Source of the DNA: a virus
DNA: 64,000 nucleotides
Virus record (IMG/VR): IMGVR_UViG_3300034407_001956
Coordinates: 1-64,000 of that record
Strand: one strand, 5' to 3'
Part shown: positions 1 to 8,610 of the stretch, piece after piece
Layout: the number at the start of each line of letters is the position of its first letter
Position numbering within the stretch: position 1 is the first letter of the stretch
Notes under the pieces: model-generated
The model's input: only the letters and a program-made list of their open reading frames with translations
Told to the model about the DNA's origin: nothing
Database searches by the model: none
Position numbers and translations under genes: made by a program

Positions 1-1077
1 GCTGGAGTTCTTGCCGACTCTTTAAATAAGAAATTCAAAGACTATAAGGTTGCTTATTTCTTAGATGGTACAGACAATACACCAACGGATATAAAAGAAT
101 ACATTTCAACAGGTTCAACAATGTTAGACTTAGCAATTTCAAATCGCCCTAATGGTGGTATTGCAGTTGGTAGGATTACAGAATTGAATGGTTTGGAAAG
201 TAGTGGTAAATCATTAGTTGGTGCCCATCTACTTGCCGAAACTCAAAAGAAAGGTGGTGTCGCTGTTTACATAGATACAGAGACAGCAGTAAGTGAAGAT
301 TTCTTAGGAGTTATTGGTGTAGATATTAATAGTATGTTGTATCTTCATTTGGAAACAATAGAAGATATATTTGAAGCTATTGAAGAAATCGTAACCAAAG
401 TTAGAGAATCAGATAAGGATAGGTTAGTAACCATCTTAGTAGATTCATTAGCTGCTGCTACAACTAAGGTTGAATTAAATGCAGACTATGACAAAGATGG
501 TTGGGCTACTTCAAAGGCTATTATCATATCAAAGGCTATGAGAAAGATTACTCAGATGATTGGTAGACAAAGAGTTGCTTTGGTATTCACAAATCAGTTA
601 AGACAAAAACTCGGAGTAATGTTCGGAGACCCTTGGACTACATCAGGTGGTAAGGCTCTTCCTTTTCATGCATCAACTCGCGTGAGACTAAAGAACAAAG
701 GACAGATTAAAGATAGTAAAAAGAATACTATTGGTATGACTATTCTGGCTCAAGTGATTAAGAATCGTTTGGGTCCTCCACTAAGAAAGGCTGAGTTTCC
801 ACTCTACTTTGAAAGTGGTGTAGATGATGAGGGTAGTTGGTTACAAGTTCTTAAAGACCACAATTGTGTAAAGGTTGGTGGTGCTTGGTATACTATGAAA
901 GACCATAAAGGTGAGGAGATTAAGTTTCAATCTAAGGATTGGGCTGAGAAGTTAGAGGATGAAGAGTTTAAATCTTATTGCTATAAACTTATCTGTGACA
1001 AAGTTATACTAAAATACACCAAAGCTGATTTAGGTATTGATGATGTAGAAATTACAAAAGAGGTGTTAGGTGACTAA
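1..1077 (+). CDS. uvsX: UvsX/RecA-like recombinase, 5' end outside window
   Basis: ATP-dependent strand-exchange protein for recombination-dependent replication and repair. The frame is open from base 1, so the gene starts upstream; the ATG at 121 is internal, since the RecA-type 'STGSTMLDLAIS' element lies just before and across it. Walker A GLESSGKS is at about residues 64-71 counted from the window edge, a Walker B-like 'TILVDSLAA' follows near 144-152, and 'VFTNQLRQKLGVMFGDP' matches the RecA L1/L2 region. The end overlaps the following nuclease gene by 8 bases, placing it in the T4-type replication operon. Family assignment is firm; UvsX rather than cellular RecA is inferred from the neighbours. 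Confidence 0.93.
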   Translation, partial: AGVLADSLNKKFKDYKVAYFLDGTDNTPTDIKEYISTGSTMLDLAISNRPNGGIAVGRITELNGLESSGKSLVGAHLLAETQKKGGVAVYIDTETAVSEDFLGVIGVDINSMLYLHLETIEDIFEAIEEIVTKVRESDKDRLVTILVDSLAAATTKVELNADYDKDGWATSKAIIISKAMRKITQMIGRQRVALVFTNQLRQKLGVMFGDPWTTSGGKALPFHASTRVRLKNKGQIKDSKKNTIGMTILAQVIKNRLGPPLRKAEFPLYFESGVDDEGSWLQVLKDHNCVKVGGAWYTMKDHKGEEIKFQSKDWAEKLEDEEFKSYCYKLICDKVILKYTKADLGIDDVEITKEVLGD

Positions 1078-2104
1078 TGCCAAATACCTTTCGATACTTG
1101 AAGAGATAAAAAACAAAGGCGGTAAATTAGACTCAGAAGAACCTGATGATAAGGTACTGATTATAGATGGACTAAATACATTCATAAGATGTTTTAGCGC
1201 TATACCAACTCTCAATGATGACGGAGCTCATGTTGGGGGAATAGTTGGTTTTCTTAGGTCAGTCGGATACGCTATAAGGACTATTAGACCTACCCGAACT
1301 GTCATAGTATTTGATGGTAAAGGTGGGTCTAACCGCCGAAAAAAAGTATTTCCAGAGTATAAGGCTGGTAGGAATATGTCGGAAAGACTCAATCGTTCCT
1401 ATGATTTCAATGATAAAGAAGATGAACACCAATCTATGATTATGCAATTAACGAGAGTTATAGATTATTTAGATTATCTTCCAATCACATCGATTACGAT
1501 TGAGGGTATAGAAGCTGATGATACGATGGCTTATGTAACTAAACAAATCCTAAAAACATCTAAAATAGTTTTAATGTCTACGGACAAAGACTTTCTTCAA
1601 TTGGTAAATCACAGAGTATCGGTTTGGTCTCCAACGAAAAAGAAGATGTACGATCCTCCTAAAGTATTAGAGGACTATGGTATACCATCTCATAACTTTG
1701 CTGTCTACAGATCTATAGATGGTGATAAGTCTGATAATATAAATGGTGTTCGTGGTTGGGGATTAAAAACTATTCAAAAAAAACTACCGCTTTTGCTCGA
1801 AGATAAGATACTTAATATAGATGACATTATTAAAGAAGATGAAAAGCTTAAAGAGAGTGAAGAGTTGTTGAAAAGAAATTATCGGTTAATGCAATTAGAT
1901 GAAGTAGACATCAGCGCTTCTGCTAAAACTAAAATCTTAGACAAAATCAGAGAACCTATTAATAGGTTAAATAAAATACAATTCCAAAAGAGATTTATTG
2001 AGGATAGATTATTTGCTACATTACCAAATATGGATAGTTGGTTAGTACAATGCTTTGCTAAACTCAATCAAATGGCTGAGAAAACATATGGGAAGAAAAC
2101 GTAA
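1070..2104 (+). CDS. rnh: RNase H / 5'-3' exonuclease (T4 Rnh, FEN1 family)
   Basis: Flap/5' nuclease that would remove RNA primers and 5' flaps on the lagging strand. The 344-residue protein has the PIN/FEN order: 'VLIIDGLNTFIR' with the first metal Asp near residue 33, 'VFDGKGGSNRRKKVFPEYKAGR' basic region (~84-105), 'EGIEADDTM' acidic pair (~145-153), 'LMSTDKDFLQL' (~168-178) and the helix-hairpin-helix 'GDKSDNINGVRGWG' (~222-235). The size is close to T4 Rnh (305). Start GTG at 1070 is preceded by an AGAGG-like site and overlaps the recombinase stop, implying translational coupling. Confidence 0.93.
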   Translation: MTNAKYLSILEEIKNKGGKLDSEEPDDKVLIIDGLNTFIRCFSAIPTLNDDGAHVGGIVGFLRSVGYAIRTIRPTRTVIVFDGKGGSNRRKKVFPEYKAGRNMSERLNRSYDFNDKEDEHQSMIMQLTRVIDYLDYLPITSITIEGIEADDTMAYVTKQILKTSKIVLMSTDKDFLQLVNHRVSVWSPTKKKMYDPPKVLEDYGIPSHNFAVYRSIDGDKSDNINGVRGWGLKTIQKKLPLLLEDKILNIDDIIKEDEKLKESEELLKRNYRLMQLDEVDISASAKTKILDKIREPINRLNKIQFQKRFIEDRLFATLPNMDSWLVQCFAKLNQMAEKTYGKKT

Positions 2105-2267
2105 ATACATTTCAGAAGAAGAACGTAGAGAAGCACAGCGTAAATGGTCTATGGAATATTATCACAGGAATAGGGTTGTTCTACAAGCAAAAGCTAGAGA
2201 ACGCTACCGTAGGAAAAAACAAATGGAATTAAAAGAAATACAAAGAAGAGAACTATATGGCGAGTGA
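2088..2267 (+). CDS. small basic protein of unknown function
   Basis: A 59-residue, highly charged protein (Arg/Lys/Glu-rich, with an 'RERYRRKK' stretch), probably one long helix that could bind nucleic acid. The start at 2088 (MGRKRKY) is preferred over an upstream in-frame start deep inside the nuclease gene. It overlaps the nuclease end by 17 bases and the helicase start by 11, so it is expressed with the replisome. I do not recognise a family; T4 gp59/gp61-type helpers are much larger and show no resemblance. Confidence 0.6.
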   Translation: MGRKRKYISEEERREAQRKWSMEYYHRNRVVLQAKARERYRRKKQMELKEIQRRELYGE

Positions 2268-3627
2268 GAATTTTAATCAATTCGGTCCGACATTTCAATC
2301 AAAGATAATCTCATCTTTACTGTCGGACAATAAGTTCATACAAACAATAAGCGATATATTAGAACCAGAGTTCTTCGATTCGGATGCCAATAAATGGCTA
2401 ACAAAAGAAGTTAGTAAGTATTTTATGGAGTTTAGAAAAGCTCCTACATTAGAAGTTCTCAAAATAAAAATAACTCAAATGGATGATGAGATATTAAAAG
2501 TATCTATCATTGAGAATCTTAAAGAAGCTTGGAGAAACATAGAGGCTACTGATTTAGAGTTTGTAAAACAGGAGACTTTAGGTTTCTGTAAGAATCAGGT
2601 TATTAAAGAATCGATTATGCAATCGGTTGATTTATTAGAACAAAAGAAATATGATGAGATAAAGGTAATAATTGATGCGGCTATGAAAGCTGGTAGTGAA
2701 AGAGATTTAGGACATGACTATATTATATCTCTAAACGACAGACTTACAGAATCAGTAAGGGAGACATTACCAACACCTTGGGATTCTATTACCAATGTAA
2801 TGGATGGTGGATTAGCTGGTGGTGAGTTAGGAGTATTAGTTGCTGCTGCTGGTGTTGGTAAGACTTGGTGCTTACAATCTCTGGCTGCTCATTTGGTAAA
2901 GCAAGGTAAGACTGTAGTTCATTATACTTTAGAATTGAATGAGGCTTATGTTGGACTAAGATATGATACTGTGTTTAGTGGTACACCAACTGCTAATATA
3001 AAATACTATCAAGATGATGTTCAGAAAGTTATAGATAAGTTAGAAGGTAAGTTGATTATAAAATACTATCCAACTCGTTCTGCTTCGGTAAATACATTAG
3101 CTTCTCATCTGAAACAGATGGAAATACAGGAAATCAAACCTGATGTGGTTATAGTTGATTATGCTGATATTTTAAAACCAACCACATTCTATAAAGAGAA
3201 GAGGCATGCTACTGGTGAAACCTATGAGAATCTTCGTGGTATGGCTGGTGAGTTTGATATTCCAATATGGACTGCTTCACAGGCAAATAGAAGTTCGTTA
3301 GAAGAAGATGTGATTGATGCTAGTAAAGTATCAGAGGATTATAGTAAGGTTATGACAGCAGACTTTGTTATGTCAGTTAGTCGAAAGGTTGAGGATAAGA
3401 TTGCTAATACTGGTAGGGTGCATGTAATCAAAAACAGATTTGGTATTGATGGAATAACATTTCCTGCAGAAATCAATACAAATACAGGTCACATACAAGT
3501 GTATGAAGCATCAACGCAGGGTGGGAAATCAGCACAAGGTAAGATGGATAATTCAGAAGAATATTTAAGACAAACATTATCTAAAAAATATAATGACTTA
3601 AAACCAAAAACTGAAGGATTTGAGTAA
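2257..3627 (+). CDS. 41: DnaB-type replicative helicase (T4 gp41-like)
   Basis: Hexameric 5'-3' replicative helicase of the RecA-fold SF4 family. An N-terminal helical domain (~1-130) precedes the motor domain, with 'GGLAGGELGVLVAAAGVGKTW' carrying Walker A (~197-204), an H1a-like Glu in 'YTLELNE' (~226), Walker B 'PDVVIVDYADIL' (~293-305), and a motif 3 Gln in 'TASQANRSS' (~347). The length of 456 residues matches T4 gp41 (475). It sits between the primer-removal nuclease and nrdJ, like gp41 relatives in other T4-type phages. No separate primase is visible in the window. Confidence 0.93.
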   Translation: MASENFNQFGPTFQSKIISSLLSDNKFIQTISDILEPEFFDSDANKWLTKEVSKYFMEFRKAPTLEVLKIKITQMDDEILKVSIIENLKEAWRNIEATDLEFVKQETLGFCKNQVIKESIMQSVDLLEQKKYDEIKVIIDAAMKAGSERDLGHDYIISLNDRLTESVRETLPTPWDSITNVMDGGLAGGELGVLVAAAGVGKTWCLQSLAAHLVKQGKTVVHYTLELNEAYVGLRYDTVFSGTPTANIKYYQDDVQKVIDKLEGKLIIKYYPTRSASVNTLASHLKQMEIQEIKPDVVIVDYADILKPTTFYKEKRHATGETYENLRGMAGEFDIPIWTASQANRSSLEEDVIDASKVSEDYSKVMTADFVMSVSRKVEDKIANTGRVHVIKNRFGIDGITFPAEINTNTGHIQVYEASTQGGKSAQGKMDNSEEYLRQTLSKKYNDLKPKTEGFE

Positions 3628-3692
3628 AGAAGAATCGGTATATATTATATTTATTGATTGTGAGAAACAAACAGATTAATTTAGGAGTTACG

Positions 3693-5702
3693 ATGGAAAA
3701 ATTTACATTATCAGAAAATTTTATAAATAAGTTTAAAAGAAAAAAACCACCATTCGGTTTCAACGGATTAGGTGAGTTGGTTTATATGAGAACCTACTCA
3801 AGAATTAAAGAAGATGGAAAGAATGAAAGATGGTGGGAAACAGTTAGAAGAGTCGTAGAGGGAACATACTCTATGCAAAAAAATCACATTGATGGACATC
3901 AATTAGGGTGGAATCCGTGGCAAGCTCAAAAGTCAGCGCAAGATATGTATGAGCGCATTTTCAGTATGAAGTTTTTGCCACCTGGCCGTGGACTTTGGGC
4001 TATGGGAACAGCCATAACCGAAGAAAAGGGTTTATACGCCGCCCTCAACAATTGTGCATTTGTATCAACATCAACAATAAAAGATGACTATGCTAAACCA
4101 TTCTGTTTCCTTATGGATGCAAGTATGTTAGGAGTAGGAGTTGGATTTGATACTAAGGGTGCTGGTGAGATTATCGTAAAGGGTATAGACGAAAGTCGTG
4201 ATGAATCCCTATTTGAAATACCAGATACTCGTGAGGGTTGGGTTGAGTCTCTTAAAGTTCTTTTAGAAAGTTACTTTCACGGAACTGCTCCTATCAAATT
4301 TGATTACTCAAAGATAAGAGCGGCTGGAGAACCAATCGCAGGATTTGGTGGAGTATCAAGTGGTCACGAACCTTTGCTTGAAGTACACAAAGATATAATA
4401 AAGGTTTTAGAAAAAAATGAAGGTGAACCAATAACAATAACAACAATTGTAGACATAATGAATCTGATTGGCAAATGTGTTGTAGCAGGTAATGTAAGAA
4501 GAACTGCTGAGATTGTATTTGGTGATCCGCACGATGAAGAGTATTTAGATTTAAAAAATTACAAAGTAAATCCGGATAGGGAGACATATGGTTGGACTTC
4601 TAATAATAGTATATATGCAGAACTCGGTATGGATTATACTGATGTATGTCGAAGAATAGTAGATAATGGAGAACCAGGCTTTGCTTGGTTAGATAATATG
4701 AGACATTACTCTCGTATGAAGAATGGTGGGGATGATAAAGACCATAGGGTAATGGGCGGTAATCCTTGTTTAGAACAATCACTAGAATCATACGAGTTAT
4801 GTTGTTTAGTAGAAACATTTCCACACAATCACGATTCATTAGAAGATTATCAAAGAACTTTAAAATATGCATATTTGTATGCTAAAACAGTTACATTAGG
4901 AAGAACTCATTGGGCTGAAACCAATAGGGTTATGTTAAGAAATAGAAGAATAGGATGTTCTGTAAGTGGAGTAGCTCAGTTTATTACAAAGAATGGAATG
5001 GGTGAACTACAGAATTGGTTGGAGACAGGATATGATACAATACAAGAATGGGATAAACAATATTCTGATTGGTTTGCTGTACCGAAGTCAATTAAAACAA
5101 CATCAGTTAAACCAAGTGGCACTGTTTCCTTATTGGTTGGTGCTACTCCAGGAATGCATTACCCTGAGTCGAGGTTTTATATTAGGAGAATGAGATTATC
5201 AAAGCATTCAGAACTATTAGAACCACTAAAGAAAGCTAACTATAAATTAGAACCAGCTTTTGGTTCAGAGGACACAACAATGGTTGTTGAAGTTCCTGTA
5301 GATGTCGGTGAGGGGATAAGAACAGCAGCTGAACTTTCAATTTGGGAACAATTTAGTTTAGCTGCTTTCTTACAAAGACATTGGGCTGATAATCAGGTAA
5401 GTTGCACTGCTACTTTCGATCCAGAAACAGAAGCTAACCAACTACCACACGTTTTAAATTACTTTCAGTATAAATTAAAGGGTATATCATTACTACCACG
5501 ACACGAATTAGGTGCTTATAAACAGATGCCATATGAAGCTATCACAGAAGAAGAATATAATACTATGGTAGGTAAGTTAGGTAAATTATCTTTCGGTGTA
5601 ATCAAAAATGAAGAGGCTGATATAGATAAATTCTGTAATAACGATAGTTGTGAAGTACCACCTTTAACAGGTGATAATGACGATCAAGAATATGCAAATT
5701 AA
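3693..5702 (+). CDS. nrdJ: adenosylcobalamin-dependent ribonucleotide reductase, class II
   Basis: Reduces ribonucleotides to deoxynucleotides using coenzyme B12; the single-chain form fits the monomeric Lactobacillus-type triphosphate reductase. Visible catalytic elements are 'NNCAF' (Cys ~119), 'GGNPCLEQ' (radical Cys ~359 with its Glu), 'CCLVETFP' (second redox Cys ~370), 'KPSGTVSLL' (phosphate loop) and a C-terminal shuttle pair CNNDSC near 648-653, spaced C-x4-C as in the Lactobacillus enzyme. The ATG at 3693 follows TTAGGAG; an upstream TTG in frame lacks such a site. The length of 669 is a little short of the ~739 of the type enzyme. No NrdA/NrdB is present here. Confidence 0.94.
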   Translation: MEKFTLSENFINKFKRKKPPFGFNGLGELVYMRTYSRIKEDGKNERWWETVRRVVEGTYSMQKNHIDGHQLGWNPWQAQKSAQDMYERIFSMKFLPPGRGLWAMGTAITEEKGLYAALNNCAFVSTSTIKDDYAKPFCFLMDASMLGVGVGFDTKGAGEIIVKGIDESRDESLFEIPDTREGWVESLKVLLESYFHGTAPIKFDYSKIRAAGEPIAGFGGVSSGHEPLLEVHKDIIKVLEKNEGEPITITTIVDIMNLIGKCVVAGNVRRTAEIVFGDPHDEEYLDLKNYKVNPDRETYGWTSNNSIYAELGMDYTDVCRRIVDNGEPGFAWLDNMRHYSRMKNGGDDKDHRVMGGNPCLEQSLESYELCCLVETFPHNHDSLEDYQRTLKYAYLYAKTVTLGRTHWAETNRVMLRNRRIGCSVSGVAQFITKNGMGELQNWLETGYDTIQEWDKQYSDWFAVPKSIKTTSVKPSGTVSLLVGATPGMHYPESRFYIRRMRLSKHSELLEPLKKANYKLEPAFGSEDTTMVVEVPVDVGEGIRTAAELSIWEQFSLAAFLQRHWADNQVSCTATFDPETEANQLPHVLNYFQYKLKGISLLPRHELGAYKQMPYEAITEEEYNTMVGKLGKLSFGVIKNEEADIDKFCNNDSCEVPPLTGDNDDQEYAN

Positions 5703-5768
5703 ACGCGGACAGGCAGCTGACACACCTGTGAAAAAATGTGTCTTAACTAAGAAAAGAGGAGAACGTTA
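5703..5768 (+). promoter_or_regulatory. leader with two mutually exclusive hairpins before the receptor gene
   Basis: Between nrdJ and the receptor gene, 5709-5713 can pair with 5725-5729 (ACAGG/CCTGT), or 5719-5724 with 5737-5742 (GACACA/TGTGTC). The two stems overlap, so only one can form. A good ribosome site (AGAGGAG) follows at about 5755. No clear -35/-10 pair is visible. It might be an attenuator or a processing site; the function is a guess. Confidence 0.35.
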
Positions 5769-8498
5769 ATGAAGAAACGTAATCTAATAATAACATTACT
5801 AATGACAACAGGATTGTTCGCACAATCTATCGTTGGAGTTGTTGGTAATGGTAAAGAACCATTGGCAGGAGCTAATGTGATTGTTGTCGGAACTGATAAA
5901 GGTGGTGTAACAGATGAGTCTGGTAAATATACTATCGATGTTGGAGCTGAAGGCACATACACATTAACTGCTTCTTTCATTGGGTACTCATCTTTAACAC
6001 TTGATGTTAAGGTGGGTGATATAGTTGGAACAGCAAACTTCGATTTAGAAGCAGATGTTTTAGCTATGTCAGCGCTTGAGGTTTTAGCATCAAGAGCTGA
6101 TGAAACAACGCCTGTTGCTTACACTAATGTTAGTAAAGAGGATTTGGAATTTCGTCTTGGTTCACAAGATATTCCAATGGCTCTAAATACTACACCGAGT
6201 GTATACGCTACTGGCCAAGGTGGTGGAGCTGGAGATGCTCGTATCAATGTACGTGGTTTCAACCAAAGAAACGTTGCTGTTATGATTAACGGTGTTCCCC
6301 AAAATGATATGGAGAACGGATGGGTTTATTGGTCTAACTGGGATGGTGTTGCAGACGCAGCCCAATCAGTTCAGATGCAAAGAGGACTATCTGCTGTTAA
6401 TTTAGCTACACCGTCTATTGGTGGAACTATGAACATAATCACAGATCCTGCTGCTCAAGAAAAGGGTGGTAAAGTAAAGCAAGAAGTAGGTGAGGGTGGA
6501 TTCCTCAAATCTACTTTGAATTATAACTCAGGTCTTATCAATGATAAACTAGCACTTAGTGGAACTATTGTTCGTAAAACTGGTGATGGTTTCATCGATG
6601 GAACTTGGACAGATGCATGGGCTTACTATTTCGGAAGTTCTTATCAGCTGAATGATGAACATCGATTTGAGTTATATGGAATAGGCGCCCCACAAAGACA
6701 CGGTCAAAACCTATATAAACAGAACATAGCGACTTACTCACAAGATTTAGCAGGAGACATTAGTGGTTATAATGATTCTGCTTATGTAGCTGGTGAGAAG
6801 TTTGAAACTGAAGCTGGTAGGTTCTACAATCAGAATTGGGCTCCTGTCGATCCTTCTTATAAAGGTAAACAATACTTTTATATGTATGGTGATAAAACAC
6901 AGGATAGATTCAGTTCTGATTTTCTAAATGAAAGAGAAAACTTCTTTCATAAACCACTTGTAAACCTAAATCACTTTTATGATATAAATGATGATATGAG
7001 GTTAAGTTCAGTACTTTACTGGAGTGGTGGTTCAGGTGGTGGAACTGGTACTTACGGAAGTGTCAGTAGAAAACCTGCAGTTGAAGGAGAACCTTGGTAC
7101 GCAAGTTCACCTTGGATGTGGGATTGGAATGCCGAGATAGCTCAGAACTCTGCTAATGTAGATTCTGCTTTCTCTGATGTTGAAAATCGTTCAACAGGTA
7201 TTCTTAGGAACTCAATCAATAGACAAAATACTTATGGTTTGATTTCAAAATTAAACTATGATGTATCAGATGCTCTTGAAATTCAAGTCGGTATTGATTG
7301 GAGAACTGCTGGAATAGAACATGCTAGAGAAGTTCGTGACTTACTTGGTGGAGACTACTATGTAGATTACGCTGATGACAATGCTCCTGATGGTAAGAAA
7401 GTTGGGTTAGGTGATATTATCGCTTACCACAACGAAACCACAGTTGATTGGTTTGGTGCTTTCTTACAAGGTAAGTATGACATCGCTAAGTTCAACTTAT
7501 ATGGTATGGGTGGAATATCCACTATTGGATATACATATCAAGACCATTTCTCAGTTGATAAAGAAGTTGTTAAGGCTGATGCTATTACTACTTTCCAAGT
7601 GAAAGGTGGTGGTAGATATAATCTTGATGACAGACTTTCAGCATTTGCTAACATTGGGTATGTTGAGAAACCACCAATCTTAGACAATGTGATTGATTAT
7701 GATGGTAATGTTTCACAGAATCCAGATAATGAAAAGTTCATTTCTAACGAAATCGGTGGAGAATACAGAAGCGATTTAGTTGCTATCAAAGGTAGTTTTT
7801 ATAATACCCAATGGAAAGATAGAAACCTTACCAAATCTGTAACTACTGGACAAGGTGATTCAGGCGACTCAGACATCATTTATCTTACTGGCGTAAATCA
7901 AACTCATAGTGGTTTTGAGATAGAGTCTAAAGTTGCTCTTCACAAAATGGTTGAGTTAGATGTAGCGATAAGTATTGGTTCTTGGAAGTTCGATGGAGAT
8001 GCTAAAGGTGACTACACAGAGATGGAATACAATGATGATAATCAAATTATTGGACAAACATCTACTGAGTACCAATATGCTCTTAATGGTCTAATGGTTG
8101 GTGATATGCCACAAACTGCTTATGTTGGTGGCCTTACACTTAAACCAATTGATGGACTTAGCTTACAAGGTCTCTATAGAATATACGACAATCACTATGC
8201 TGATTGGAGTCCTGATTCTCGTGAGGTTGATGGTGATGCTGATAGGGCGCAAGTTTGGAAATCTCCTGGATATTCTAAGCTTGATTTACATATTGCATAT
8301 AAACTACCAGAAATTGCAGGTTTAGATATGACTATAACAGGTCATCTATTCAATGCACTTGACAATGTTTATGTTCAAGACGCTGTTGATAATAGTCAAT
8401 ATAATGGGTATGGTGACAAAGTTCACGCTGCTCATAATGCTGAAGTATTTCTTGGAACACCAAGACACTTCAACTTAGGACTTGCTGTCAATTTCTAA
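5769..8498 (+). CDS. TonB-dependent outer-membrane receptor
   Basis: Outer-membrane, TonB-energised transporter or receptor. A Sec signal peptide covers residues 1-19 ('LMTTGLFAQS' cleavage region), a carboxypeptidase-regulatory-like beta domain ~20-100 ('EPLAGANVIV', 'TDESGKYTI'), a plug domain ~105-225 ('RINVRGFNQRNVAVMINGVP', 'PSIGGTMNIITD'), and a long barrel ending in a terminal aromatic, 'LGLAVNF', as outer-membrane proteins do. The 909 residues exceed BtuB (~600) and resemble the larger receptors of Bacteroidota and Marinimicrobia-type bacteria. It lies between a B12-dependent reductase and the polymerase and is closed by its own terminator, like a horizontally acquired moron. Substrate is unknown; cobalamin is suggested only by context. 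Alternatives are a decoy or superinfection-exclusion protein. Confidence 0.93.
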   Translation: MKKRNLIITLLMTTGLFAQSIVGVVGNGKEPLAGANVIVVGTDKGGVTDESGKYTIDVGAEGTYTLTASFIGYSSLTLDVKVGDIVGTANFDLEADVLAMSALEVLASRADETTPVAYTNVSKEDLEFRLGSQDIPMALNTTPSVYATGQGGGAGDARINVRGFNQRNVAVMINGVPQNDMENGWVYWSNWDGVADAAQSVQMQRGLSAVNLATPSIGGTMNIITDPAAQEKGGKVKQEVGEGGFLKSTLNYNSGLINDKLALSGTIVRKTGDGFIDGTWTDAWAYYFGSSYQLNDEHRFELYGIGAPQRHGQNLYKQNIATYSQDLAGDISGYNDSAYVAGEKFETEAGRFYNQNWAPVDPSYKGKQYFYMYGDKTQDRFSSDFLNERENFFHKPLVNLNHFYDINDDMRLSSVLYWSGGSGGGTGTYGSVSRKPAVEGEPWYASSPWMWDWNAEIAQNSANVDSAFSDVENRSTGILRNSINRQNTYGLISKLNYDVSDALEIQVGIDWRTAGIEHAREVRDLLGGDYYVDYADDNAPDGKKVGLGDIIAYHNETTVDWFGAFLQGKYDIAKFNLYGMGGISTIGYTYQDHFSVDKEVVKADAITTFQVKGGGRYNLDDRLSAFANIGYVEKPPILDNVIDYDGNVSQNPDNEKFISNEIGGEYRSDLVAIKGSFYNTQWKDRNLTKSVTTGQGDSGDSDIIYLTGVNQTHSGFEIESKVALHKMVELDVAISIGSWKFDGDAKGDYTEMEYNDDNQIIGQTSTEYQYALNGLMVGDMPQTAYVGGLTLKPIDGLSLQGLYRIYDNHYADWSPDSREVDGDADRAQVWKSPGYSKLDLHIAYKLPEIAGLDMTITGHLFNALDNVYVQDAVDNSQYNGYGDKVHAAHNAEVFLGTPRHFNLGLAVNF

Positions 8499-8510
8499 AA
8501 TGGTAAACTT

Positions 8511-8536
8511 GGGGGGAATTTATTTCCCCCCTTTTA
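8511..8536 (+). terminator. rho-independent terminator after the receptor gene
   Basis: A perfect 8-bp stem (GGGGGGAA 8511-8518 with TTCCCCCC 8524-8531), a 5-base loop and a TTTT tract directly after it. It ends the transcript 13 bases past the receptor stop and separates it from the polymerase promoter downstream. Confidence 0.9.
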
Positions 8537-8548
8537 TCAAAATAAACC

Positions 8549-8578
8549 TTGACTTATGTAAGGTTTTAGTTGTATATT
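8549..8578 (+). promoter_or_regulatory. sigma-70-type promoter for DNA polymerase
   Basis: TTGACT at 8549-8554 and TATATT at 8573-8578 with an 18-base spacer, right after the terminator and 32 bases before the polymerase start. It belongs to the recurrent TTGACW-N17/18-TATATT set in this window. Confidence 0.75.
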
Positions 8579-8610
8579 AACGTATCGAAAATGGGGATAT
8601 TATAACCTAA

